From Streptomyces marispadix (GTDB taxonomy: Bacteria > Actinomycetota > Actinomycetes > Streptomycetales > Streptomycetaceae), in assembly GCF_022524345.1 (NCBI RefSeq), contig NZ_JAKWJU010000002.1, positions 1,240,001 to 1,304,000 of the forward strand: DNA of 64,000 bases. The letters are read 5' to 3'. Within the stretch, counting starts at the first letter, position 1, and the number at the start of each line of letters is the position of its first letter. The translations under genes and the position numbers were made by a program. This document shows, piece by piece, positions 19,262-26,623 of the stretch. Below the pieces are notes generated by a model. It worked only from the letters and a program-made list of their open reading frames with translations. It did not search any database and had not been told where the DNA came from.

Positions 19262-19289
19262 GCCGGCCGCGGGGCCGTGCGCGGCCGGC
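19262..19289. terminator. Bidirectional terminator hairpin
   Basis: A 10-base perfect stem (19262-19271 with 19280-19289) and an 8-base loop, between two convergent genes, so it can end transcription from both sides. Confidence 0.55.
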
Positions 19290-19309
19290 CGCCTCGACGT
19301 ACACCGGCG

Positions 19310-20350
19310 TCACCCGCCGTCCGCCCGCTTCTCGTCGGGCTTCCCCTCGTGGCCGTCCAGCGGCGTATCGGCGTCGGTGCGGTGGGGCACCGGCCGGGAC
19401 TCGGGCGCGGTGGTGCCGAGCCTGCCGTTCTGGAAGTCCTCGAAAGCCTGGAGGATCTCCGCCTTGGTGTTCATCACGAACGGGCCGTAGCGGGCGATGG
19501 GTTCGCGGATCGGAAGCCCGCCGAGCAGCAGGATCTCCCAGCCGGTGCGGCTGCCGTTGTAGTCCTGTCCGTCCGCGGCCTTCAGGGTCATGGCCTCGCC
19601 GGGGCCGAGCACGGCGAGCTGTCCTTCCTCCAGGGGGCGCTGCTCGCTGCCGACGGTGCCGCGCCCGGCCAGTACGTAGACCAGGGCGTTGAACTCCGGC
19701 GGCCAGGGCAGCGCGAGCCGCGCGCCGGGGCTGACGGTGGCGTGCACGTAGGTGATGGGTGTGCGGGTCACGCCGGGACCGCGGTGTCCGGCGAGATCGC
19801 CCGCGATGAGGCGCAGCAGGCTGCCGCCGTCGGCGCTGGAGAGCAGAACGGTCTGCCCGGCGGTGATGTCCTGGTACTGGGCGGGGGTCCACTTCAGCGA
19901 CTTGGGCAGGTTGACCCAGAGCTGAACGCCGTGGAACAGGCCGCCCTTCGCGACGAACTCCTGCGGCGGCAGCTCGGAGTGGAGCACCCCGGCACCGGCG
20001 GTCATCCACTGCGTGGCGCCCTCGGTGATCAGGCCGCCCCCACCGGTGGAGTCGGTGTGCTCGAAGGCGCCGTCGAGCATGTACGTGACCGTCTCGAAGC
20101 CGCGGTGCGGATGCCAGGGCGCGCCCTTGGCCTCGCCCGGCCCGTACTCGACGGCACCGAGGTGGTCCAGCAGCAGAAACGGGTCGGCGAGCGCGAGGTC
20201 CATCCCCGGGAACGGCCTGCGGACCTGGAAGCCTTCGCCCTCGAACTGCCGCCGAGCGGTGACGGTCCTGGCCACCTCGCGCCGGCGGACGCCGTCGGCG
20301 GGGGACGGGACGCGGGGCAGGGTCAGAGTGTCTGCGGTGACGGCCGGCAT
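19310..20350 (-). CDS. Pirin family protein
   Basis: A 346-residue bicupin of the pirin family. The N-terminal metal site appears in WHPHRGFETVTYML, with a later His in GVLHSELPP and Glu nearby; bacterial pirins are quercetinase-like dioxygenases or redox-responsive partners. The usual pirin length is about 290-320; the last 35 residues are charged and low-complexity. AGGAGGT precedes the ATG (minus strand). It faces the FAD oxidoreductase tail to tail. Confidence 0.87.
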   Translation of the reverse strand: MPAVTADTLTLPRVPSPADGVRRREVARTVTARRQFEGEGFQVRRPFPGMDLALADPFLLLDHLGAVEYGPGEAKGAPWHPHRGFETVTYMLDGAFEHTDSTGGGGLITEGATQWMTAGAGVLHSELPPQEFVAKGGLFHGVQLWVNLPKSLKWTPAQYQDITAGQTVLLSSADGGSLLRLIAGDLAGHRGPGVTRTPITYVHATVSPGARLALPWPPEFNALVYVLAGRGTVGSEQRPLEEGQLAVLGPGEAMTLKAADGQDYNGSRTGWEILLLGGLPIREPIARYGPFVMNTKAEILQAFEDFQNGRLGTTAPESRPVPHRTDADTPLDGHEGKPDEKRADGG

Positions 20351-20565
20351 GGTGACCTCCTGTGTGCCGGTGAAGCGGTGCGGGAGTGCACACCCGTCAA
20401 GATAGTTCGGCTTTCAATTATTCCGCTGGTGTCCCCCGCCCCCGAGACCCGCCCGCGACCCCCGAGGGACATCGGGATCGGGCCCGGGTAAGCGGCCGGG
20501 CGCCTCATGCGTCACCGCGCTCACACGGCTCGCGCCGCACCTCCTCGTCAAATCGAACACCTTTC
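20351..20565. other. Gene-free upstream region of pirin
   Basis: No gene seen. Holds the pirin promoter region; an AT-richer patch at about 20400-20428 is the likely control region, but I cannot assign a clear -35/-10 pair. Confidence 0.3.
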
Positions 20566-20594
20566 CCAACTTCCCCTGCGACCTGGGAAGTTGG
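20566..20594. promoter_or_regulatory. Perfect 10-base inverted repeat before a damage-type promoter
   Basis: CCAACTTCCC (20566-20575) and GGGAAGTTGG (20585-20594) form perfect arms around 9 bases. The repeat ends 8 bases before the promoter at 20603, so it could be an operator or the end of an upstream transcript. Confidence 0.4.
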
Positions 20595-20602
20595 AGGTCC
20601 CG

Positions 20603-20625
20603 TTGTCAGTGCCGGGCGGTATTCT
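20603..20625 (+). promoter_or_regulatory. RecA-independent DNA-damage promoter motif (PafBC type)
   Basis: TTGTCAGTG (20603-20611), 8 bases, then TATTCT (20620-20625) matches the actinobacterial RecA_NDp consensus tTGTCRgtg-N8-TAnnnT, which in mycobacteria is activated by PafBC after DNA damage. It points to the small gene at 20806, leaving a leader of about 175 bases. That leader contains a direct repeat CCCAGAACCTTCCCCGGAC-like near 20645-20690. Confidence 0.6.
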
Positions 20626-20805
20626 GGAACCAGATACGGCACCAGACCCAGAACCTTCCCCGGACCCAGAACCTTCACCGGACACAGCATCGGAATCGGC
20701 TCCGGAGCCGGCCGGTTCGCCTCGTCCGTACGTACGCCTGTCATGTCCGTCCGCACGCCGCACGTCAACACGTAGTCCGCGTCCCGACGTTCACGGAGGT
20801 CGCCG

Positions 20806-21099
20806 ATGACCGCAGCCACAGCCAGCAGCCGGACGACGCACGCCCCGACCCTGCCCTTCCCGTCGCCGCACTTCGCCGGACTGCCCAAGAAGCGGCTTCC
20901 GGCCGGGCGTCCCCGGGAGTGGTACGTCTCGCACAACCGCCAGTTGAAGGCGATGCGCATAGCCATCGCCCTGCTCGACTCCGGTGTCTACACACCGGCT
21001 CAGGCCCGCGACCATACGATCCGCCGCACGGCGGCCCGTATCGGCGTGCACCCGCCGTCCAACACCACGTGCAGGCTTGTGCGTTCACTGCTGCCGTAG
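20806..21099 (+). CDS. Small basic hypothetical protein, possibly DNA-damage-induced
   Basis: A 97-residue basic protein I do not recognise. After a Ser/Thr/Pro-rich start, residues about 45-75 form a likely helix pair (LKAMRIAIALLDSGVYTPAQ, then ARDHTIRRTAARIGV) resembling a short helix-turn-helix; this is inference. It has a strong ribosome site (CGGAGGT, spacing 5-6) and ends before a strong terminator. The RecA_NDp-type promoter upstream suggests induction by DNA damage. Confidence 0.6.
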   Translation: MTAATASSRTTHAPTLPFPSPHFAGLPKKRLPAGRPREWYVSHNRQLKAMRIAIALLDSGVYTPAQARDHTIRRTAARIGVHPPSNTTCRLVRSLLP

Positions 21100-21113
21100 G
21101 GCTCGTGCGACCC

Positions 21114-21155
21114 GCGTGCGGGCGGCTCCTCCGCCGGGGTGGGCCGCCCGCACGC
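21114..21155. terminator. Bidirectional terminator hairpin
   Basis: A 13-base perfect stem, GCGTGCGGGCGGC (21114-21126) with its complement at 21143-21155, and a 16-base loop, between convergent genes. Confidence 0.6.
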
Positions 21156-21167
21156 ACCGGCCGCCGG

Positions 21168-21593
21168 TCAGACGTCGCCCGGTGCTTCTTCGCCCTTCGC
21201 GCGCTCCTCGCGCCATTCGCTCACGACTCGTTCCACGTCGTACGGCGTCAGATTGAGCGGAGGGCCGGAGAGCGGGCGGCGGATCGCCTCGCGGATCTTG
21301 TCGTTGACCGCCTCGACGATGCGCCGCACCTCCTCCTCCGACCCTGCGCGCGACGCCGCCTTACGAGCCTCCTCCGCCTCCTTGCGCAGGGCCAGGGAGG
21401 CCGGGAGATGGGAGACGCCTTCGTCGCGCAGCTTCCGCTTCAGCCACCAGTTCTCGTCGTAGGGGGCTCCGGCGTCGGGCAGCGGCTTGCCGGCGCCCGG
21501 CAGGTCCTCGAAGGCGCCGCGCTCCTGTGCCTCGCGGATCTGCCTGTCGACCCAGGTCTCGAAGTCGATGCCGGGCGGCTTCCGTTCGGTCAT
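21168..21593 (-). CDS. DUF1992 (DnaJ homologue subfamily C member 28-like) protein
   Basis: A 141-residue protein of the DUF1992 family. It shows the hallmark order: an N-terminal helix VDRQIREAQERGAFEDLPGAGKPLP, then NWWLKRKLRDEG, then a charged helical region (residues about 70-110). The family is widespread in actinomycetes and related to the conserved domain of eukaryotic DNAJC28; the function is unknown, and no J domain is present here. Confidence 0.87.
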   Translation of the reverse strand: MTERKPPGIDFETWVDRQIREAQERGAFEDLPGAGKPLPDAGAPYDENWWLKRKLRDEGVSHLPASLALRKEAEEARKAASRAGSEEEVRRIVEAVNDKIREAIRRPLSGPPLNLTPYDVERVVSEWREERAKGEEAPGDV

Positions 21594-21817
21594 GAGGCCA
21601 TTGTCGCGCGGTGCGGCGGCACCGGCAGTGCGTCCCGCGGCCTGCGGGCGGCCGCGTCAGGGCCCTGAAAGGCACCGTTCGGAAATTCGTCACGCCGGAA
21701 TCCCCCATGCCGTAACGGACGTCACATCGGACGCGAAGACTGGCGGTTCCCGGCCACTGTGAAGCCGTGGACGGCCGATCACCGGTCCCGGCGGGCTTCC
21801 GGTGACGGATTCCGGCA

Positions 21818-21846
21818 TTGACGCTGTTCGTGCGCCTGCCTAACGT
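21818..21846 (+). promoter_or_regulatory. Promoter of the Lrp/AsnC gene
   Basis: TTGACG (21818-21823), 17 bases, TAACGT (21841-21846). Transcription should begin within 1-2 bases of the ATG at 21855, implying a leaderless message. Confidence 0.6.
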
Positions 21847-21854
21847 CCGGCGTC

Positions 21855-22862
21855 ATGACTCCCCGAGCGAGCGCCGACATGATCGATGCGCTGGATCGCC
21901 GCATCATCGCGGCGCTTCAGCTCAACGGTCGCGCTCCCTGGGCCGGGATAGCCCGCTGGGCGGGGACGAGCGAATCCACCGCCCAGCGCCGCTTCAACGC
22001 CCTGCGCGAGCGCAAGCTGCTCCATGTCGTCGGCGCGGTCGAGCTGGACCGCACCGGCGGCGGCTCGTCGATGCTCGTACGCATGCAGGCGCGTCCGGGC
22101 AAGGGCCTGGAGCTGGCGGAGCTGCTGGCCGAGTGCCCGGAGGTGCGCTTCCTCGCCCTCGTCACGGGCACCGCCGACCTGATCGTCGACTTCGTGGCCC
22201 GCGACAACGAGGAGCTGCTGCGGCTGCTCTACACCGATCTGCCGGGTGCGCATCTGATCGCGGGCACCGAGCACGTGGCGGTCATCCGTACGTTCTCCTC
22301 CGCCGCGATGTGGGACGCCGGGCTGCTGCCGGAGGAGGCGGTGGCCGATCTGCGTCCCGCGCGCACACCTCCCTGTGAGCGGGTCGACTGGGACAAGGCG
22401 CCGCAGCCGCTCACCGAGCTGGAACGGGCCGTCGTCGGCGAACTCGCCATCGACGGGCGGCTTCCCGTCACGACCATCGCCCGCAACCTCGACCGCGGCG
22501 AGTCCAGCGTCGCCCGTGCGCTGGAGCGCATGGTCGACCGCGGCTGCCTGCACTTCCGCACCCTCGCGGAGCCCGCACTGCTCGGCTACGAGGCCGAGTT
22601 CATGCTGTGGCTCTCCATCGACCCGGGGCGGCTGGAGGCCGCCGGACGGCAGCTCGCCAAGCATCCCGGGACGAAGTTCCTCGCGGCGGCCACCGGCAGA
22701 TTCAACCTGGTCGGCCACATGGTGCTGCCGCGCCGTACCGATCTCTTCCGCTACACCGACGAGGTCATCGGCGCGCTGCCGGGCCTCAACGGCTCGGACG
22801 TGACCCTCCATCTCGTCACGCTCAAGGGCGCGTGGACCCGCATGGACCAGTTCGACGCATAA
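21855..22862 (+). CDS. Double-unit Lrp/AsnC family regulator
   Basis: A 335-residue regulator made of two Lrp units in tandem: HTH 1 at residues about 10-50 (IAALQLNGRAPWAGIARWAG), effector (RAM) domain to about 150, HTH 2 from about 185 (AVVGELAIDGRLPVTTIARN), and a second effector domain to the end. Single-unit Lrp proteins are about 150 residues, so this is the fused type common in actinomycetes. It directly precedes the operon at 23021-29022 on the same strand and is its likely regulator, responding to an amino acid or related metabolite (inference). Confidence 0.88.
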   Translation: MTPRASADMIDALDRRIIAALQLNGRAPWAGIARWAGTSESTAQRRFNALRERKLLHVVGAVELDRTGGGSSMLVRMQARPGKGLELAELLAECPEVRFLALVTGTADLIVDFVARDNEELLRLLYTDLPGAHLIAGTEHVAVIRTFSSAAMWDAGLLPEEAVADLRPARTPPCERVDWDKAPQPLTELERAVVGELAIDGRLPVTTIARNLDRGESSVARALERMVDRGCLHFRTLAEPALLGYEAEFMLWLSIDPGRLEAAGRQLAKHPGTKFLAAATGRFNLVGHMVLPRRTDLFRYTDEVIGALPGLNGSDVTLHLVTLKGAWTRMDQFDA

Positions 22863-23020
22863 CCGCCTGCTCCCCCGCCCCCGCGCGCCTCGACACCCGT
22901 ACGGGCCGCACCACTTGGGCCCGCCGCCAGGAACCCCACATCCGTCCCCCGTTGGCATCGCTCGCATCCTTCACGCCCCTTTCGTCCCGCCGCACACCTC
23001 CGAATCCCCTGTGAGGCACC

Positions 23021-24154
23021 TTGTCCGCTCAAGACTCACCGGCGCAGCCGCCCGCCGCTTCCCCGTCCACAGGCACAGGCACCGGCTCAGGTACAGGCAC
23101 AGGTACCGAGTACGCCGACGTCCCCTCGTGGCAGTGGCCCGAATCCGTATGGCGCGGCCATGTCGAGGCCGTACGTGCCGGGCGCACGCTGCTCCCACCA
23201 CGCTGGCCGCAGGGTGCGCGTGCCGCCGTGGCGCTCTCCTTCGACTCCGATCACGAGACGATCCCGCTGCGCGACGGCGAGACCAGCCCCGGCCTGCTCG
23301 CACAGGGCGAGTACGGGGCACGCAAGGGCGCCGGCCGCGTCCTGGAGCTGCTGGAACGCCACGGTGCGCCCGCCACGTTCTTCATGCCTGCCGTCTCCGC
23401 CCTGCTCCACCCCGACGAGGCCCGGCGCTACGTGGGCGAGGGCCATGAGATCGCCGTGCACGGCTGGATACACGAGCGGAACACCCTGCTCGGCGCGGAC
23501 GACGAGAAGGCCCTCATACGGCGCGCCAGGGAGACGCTCTCCGACGTCACCGGCCGGGAGGCCACCGGAATCCGCACGCCCTCCTGGGACTTCTCCGACT
23601 CCACGCTGGAGACGATCCTCGAACTCGGCTTCCGCTACGACTCTTCGCTGATGGCCGACGACGAGCCCTACGAGGTGCTCGCGAACGGCCGGGCCACCGG
23701 ACTGGTGGAGATCCCCGTTGACTGGATCCGCGACGACGCCCCGTACTTCACGATGGACCGCTTCGGCGCGCTGCGCCCCTACACCCGCCCCCGGGACGTA
23801 CTGGAGATCTGGAAGGACGAGTTCGACGCGGCCTACCGCGAAGGCGGCGTCTTCCAGCTCACCCTCCACCCGCACGTCATCGGGCACCGCTCGCGCCTCG
23901 TCGTGCTGCGCGAGCTGCTGGATCACATCGGCGGCCACCGCGACGTGTGGTTCGCGACCCACGACCAGCTCGCCGCTGCCGTCCGCGAGCAGCTCGACTC
24001 GCCTGAGCCGGGCCGCAGTTCCGGCCCCGAGAACTCCGGCTCCGCCCTCCACGGCCCTGACGGCACCGGTGCAGGCACCGTCGGCAGCGCGAGCGCGAGC
24101 ACCGAGAACCGCCCCCGACCCGCCACCCACGCACCGACGGAGCAGCCCCGATGA
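23021..24154 (+). CDS. NodB-type hydrolase of the PuuE/cyclic imide hydrolase branch
   Basis: A 377-residue polysaccharide-deacetylase-fold protein. Metal ligands are probably D75/D77 in LSFDSDHE and H147/H151 in VHGWIHERN. The segment GEYGARKGAGRVLELLERHG and TFFMP place it near allantoinase PuuE and cyclic imide hydrolases, which open C-N bonds in small molecules and do not act on polysaccharide. There is no signal peptide, so it acts in the cytoplasm. Both ends are low-complexity (Gly/Thr repeats near 15-29; Ser/Pro tail). The start is a TTG with a weak GTGAGG site. The stop overlaps the MFS start. Confidence 0.75.
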   Translation: MSAQDSPAQPPAASPSTGTGTGSGTGTGTEYADVPSWQWPESVWRGHVEAVRAGRTLLPPRWPQGARAAVALSFDSDHETIPLRDGETSPGLLAQGEYGARKGAGRVLELLERHGAPATFFMPAVSALLHPDEARRYVGEGHEIAVHGWIHERNTLLGADDEKALIRRARETLSDVTGREATGIRTPSWDFSDSTLETILELGFRYDSSLMADDEPYEVLANGRATGLVEIPVDWIRDDAPYFTMDRFGALRPYTRPRDVLEIWKDEFDAAYREGGVFQLTLHPHVIGHRSRLVVLRELLDHIGGHRDVWFATHDQLAAAVREQLDSPEPGRSSGPENSGSALHGPDGTGAGTVGSASASTENRPRPATHAPTEQPR

Positions 24155-25476
24155 GCACCCACACCTCTCCCGCGTCCTCCGCCGGTTCCGGCGGCCCACC
24201 GCCCTCCGACGGCAGACTCACCCGCGCCCAGCGCAAGGCTCTGCTGGCAGGCACCATCGGCAACACCGTCGAGTGGGTCGACTGGGCTCTCTACTCGATC
24301 TTCGTGAAGGTCATCTCGGAGGTGTTCTTCCCGAAGGCCGAAGGTGCCGTCGCCCTGCTCTCCACGCTCGCGGTCTTCGCCGTCGGATTCGTCGTACGGC
24401 CCGTGGGCGCCGCCGTGCTCGGCGCGTACGCGGACCGGCACGGCCGTAAGAAGGGACTCACGCTCACGGTGGGCCTGATGGCGGGTGCGTCCTTCGTCAT
24501 CGCCCTGACGCCCGGCTACGGGGCGATAGGTGTCGCGGCGCCCGTCGTGCTGCTGATCGCGCGGCTGCTCCAGGGCTTCTCCGCGGGCGGCGAGTTCGGC
24601 TCCTCCTCAGCCTTCCTCGTGGAGTCCGCGGCGGCGGGACGCCGGGCGTTCGCCGGGTCGTGGCAGCAGGTCTCCGTCGGCGCGGGCACGCTGATCGCCT
24701 CGCTGCTGGGCACGGTGCTGACCTCTTCGCTCAGCGACGACGCGCTCCACTCGTGGGGCTGGCGGGTCGCGTTCGTCGCCGGCGGGCTGCTGGGCCTGGT
24801 GGGACTCTGGCTGCGGGTCTCCGTCGAGGACACCGAGTCGTTCACCAAGGCCGCGGAGAGCGGGCGTTCGCGCCGCAATCCGCTCGGTGCGATGTTCCGC
24901 GAGCATCCGCGCGCCGCGCTGCGCGTCGTCGGCATCACCGTCGCGGGCACCCTCACCTACTACGTGTGGATCACATATCTGCCGACGTACGCGAACCTCG
25001 CGACCGGCATCCCCATGGACAAGGCGCTGCTGTCGCAGACCCTGTGCCTGGCGATCTTCGTGACGCTGCTGCCTTTCGTCGGGAGGCTCTCGGACCGGAT
25101 CGGGCGCAAGCCCACGATGGCCGGTTTCGCGGGCGGGTTCGTGGTGCTGTCGTGGCCGCTGCTGCACATGCTGAGCAACAGCTTCGCCAGCCTGTTCTTC
25201 GTGCAGCTCACGGGCATGATGCTGATCCTCGGCTACTCCGCGAACTGCGCGGTGATCATGGCCGAGCAGTTTCCCCCCGAGGTGCGCGCCACGGGCATCG
25301 CACTGCCCTACGCACTGGCCGTCGCCCTGTTCGGCGGTACGGCTCCGTACGTCACGACCTGGCTCAACGACGCGGGTCACGGCGGAATGGTGTGGCTGTA
25401 CGTCTCGGCCGCGGCGCTGATCTCGCTGGCCGTCTATCTGACGATGCCGGAGACGAAGAACAAGGAGTTCGACTGA
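24151..25476 (+). CDS. MFS transporter, metabolite:H+ symporter type
   Basis: A 441-residue carrier of the MHS group with about 12 helices. Signatures are NTVEWVDWALYSIF in helix 1, GAYADRHGRKKGL in loop 2-3, LLQGFSAGGEFG in helix 4, and RLSDRIGRKP in loop 8-9. It likely imports the organic acid or amide handled by the operon. It is translationally coupled on both sides: ATGA with the hydrolase, TGATG with the SDR. Confidence 0.87.
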   Translation: MSTHTSPASSAGSGGPPPSDGRLTRAQRKALLAGTIGNTVEWVDWALYSIFVKVISEVFFPKAEGAVALLSTLAVFAVGFVVRPVGAAVLGAYADRHGRKKGLTLTVGLMAGASFVIALTPGYGAIGVAAPVVLLIARLLQGFSAGGEFGSSSAFLVESAAAGRRAFAGSWQQVSVGAGTLIASLLGTVLTSSLSDDALHSWGWRVAFVAGGLLGLVGLWLRVSVEDTESFTKAAESGRSRRNPLGAMFREHPRAALRVVGITVAGTLTYYVWITYLPTYANLATGIPMDKALLSQTLCLAIFVTLLPFVGRLSDRIGRKPTMAGFAGGFVVLSWPLLHMLSNSFASLFFVQLTGMMLILGYSANCAVIMAEQFPPEVRATGIALPYALAVALFGGTAPYVTTWLNDAGHGGMVWLYVSAAALISLAVYLTMPETKNKEFD

Positions 25477-26429
25477 TGGCCGGTGCCGGTGGCCCGGACG
25501 CGTCGGCTACGGGCGTGGGGACGCCGGCCGGCGGGCCACGGGACGCCGGTGCGCCGGACGCGCGCCCGAAGGCACATGTCCTGGTGACGGGTGCCGCCGG
25601 AGGCATCGGCCGTGCGGTCGCGGAGGCCTTCGCCGCCGGCGGCGGCACCGCGCTGACCCTCGTGGACGTCGACGCGGAACGGCTCGCGGCGGTCGCCGAG
25701 GCCCTGGACGCCTGGAGCCTCACCGTCGACCTCGCCGCACCGGGCGGCCCCGGCGAGGCGGTGGAACTCGCCTGGGAGTCGCACGGACCCGTCGACGTCC
25801 TCGTCAACGCGGCGGGCATCTACCCCTCGCTGGACATGATCGACGTGGGCTGGGAAGCGGAGAACGCGGAGGACACCGAACGGCCCGGGGCGGCGCTGTG
25901 GGACCGGATCTTCGCCCTCAACACGAGGGCTCCCGCGCTGGCCACGGCCGCGCTCGCCCGCCGTGCGGTGGCGGCGTCCCGTAGTGCGTCGGTGGTCAAC
26001 ATCTCCTCCGGGGCGGCTCTGCGTGCCCGTCCAGGCGGCGGGCCCTACGCCTCGTCCAAGGCGGCGCTGGAGATGGCGACGCGTGCCGCCGCGCTCGAAC
26101 TGGGCCCGTACGGAATCCGCGTCAACGCCGTCAGCCCCGGCTTCGTACCGGTCGCGAGCGACTGCAATCCCGTCGCTCCCCAGTACGCGGCTGCCGTGTC
26201 CGCCAATCCCCTGGGGCGGCCCGGCACTCCGGAGGACGTCGCCCGCGCGGTGCGCTGGATCGCGGGCGGCGACGCCGCCTGGATCACCGGGGAGATCCTG
26301 CGCGTCGACGGCGGCTCCTCGGCGGGCGCGGGAGACCTTCCACGGCTGTGGCCGCCGCCGGGGGACTCCGCGACTGCCCGGGACGCAGGGCCCGTTGACG
26401 CCCGCCGACGCCAGGAGGCGCGTCCGTGA
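25476..26429 (+). CDS. SDR family oxidoreductase
   Basis: A 317-residue classical SDR: VLVTGAAGGIGRAVA (about residues 36-50), NAAG in VLVNAAGIYP, active-site Y191/K195 in GPYASSKAA, and WITGEILRVDGG at the C-terminus. The first 30 and last 30 residues are Gly/Pro/Ala-rich tails. It probably oxidises or reduces a hydroxyl group on the intermediate made by the operon. The next ORF starts inside its stop (GTGA). Confidence 0.83.
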   Translation: MAGAGGPDASATGVGTPAGGPRDAGAPDARPKAHVLVTGAAGGIGRAVAEAFAAGGGTALTLVDVDAERLAAVAEALDAWSLTVDLAAPGGPGEAVELAWESHGPVDVLVNAAGIYPSLDMIDVGWEAENAEDTERPGAALWDRIFALNTRAPALATAALARRAVAASRSASVVNISSGAALRARPGGGPYASSKAALEMATRAAALELGPYGIRVNAVSPGFVPVASDCNPVAPQYAAAVSANPLGRPGTPEDVARAVRWIAGGDAAWITGEILRVDGGSSAGAGDLPRLWPPPGDSATARDAGPVDARRRQEARP

Positions 26430-26623
26430 CGGCACCGCACGTACCCGCGGCACACGGCGGGCAGACGCCCGCCCGGCACAAGCCCAGCGCACACGAACCC
26501 AGCGGACACAAGCCCAGCGCACAGGAACCCAGCGGACAGGAACCCGGCAGGCGGAAGCCGGGGGGCCAGAAGCCCAGCGGACAAACACCGGGCGAACATC
26601 GGCAGGAAGGAAGCAACGCATGA
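26426..26623 (+). CDS. Small repeat protein nested between coupled genes
   Basis: A 65-residue hydrophilic ORF composed of imperfect five-residue units of the type KPSAH-EPSGH-KPSAQ-EPSGQ. It is not a known family and has no hydrophobic core. Support for translation: AGGAGG at 26413-26418, 7 bases before the GTG; the GTG overlaps the SDR stop; and its own stop overlaps the ATG of the next gene (ATGA), with AGGAAGG just before. It may be a real small protein, or a translated linker that keeps ribosomes coupled to the large downstream gene. Confidence 0.5.
   Translation: MTAPHVPAAHGGQTPARHKPSAHEPSGHKPSAQEPSGQEPGRRKPGGQKPSGQTPGEHRQEGSNA

Noticed and set aside
20507..20809. 100-codon frame with DPEPSPDPEPSPD repeat
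   Set aside because: It overlaps the RecA_NDp-type promoter and leader and comes from a short DNA repeat; no ribosome site seen.
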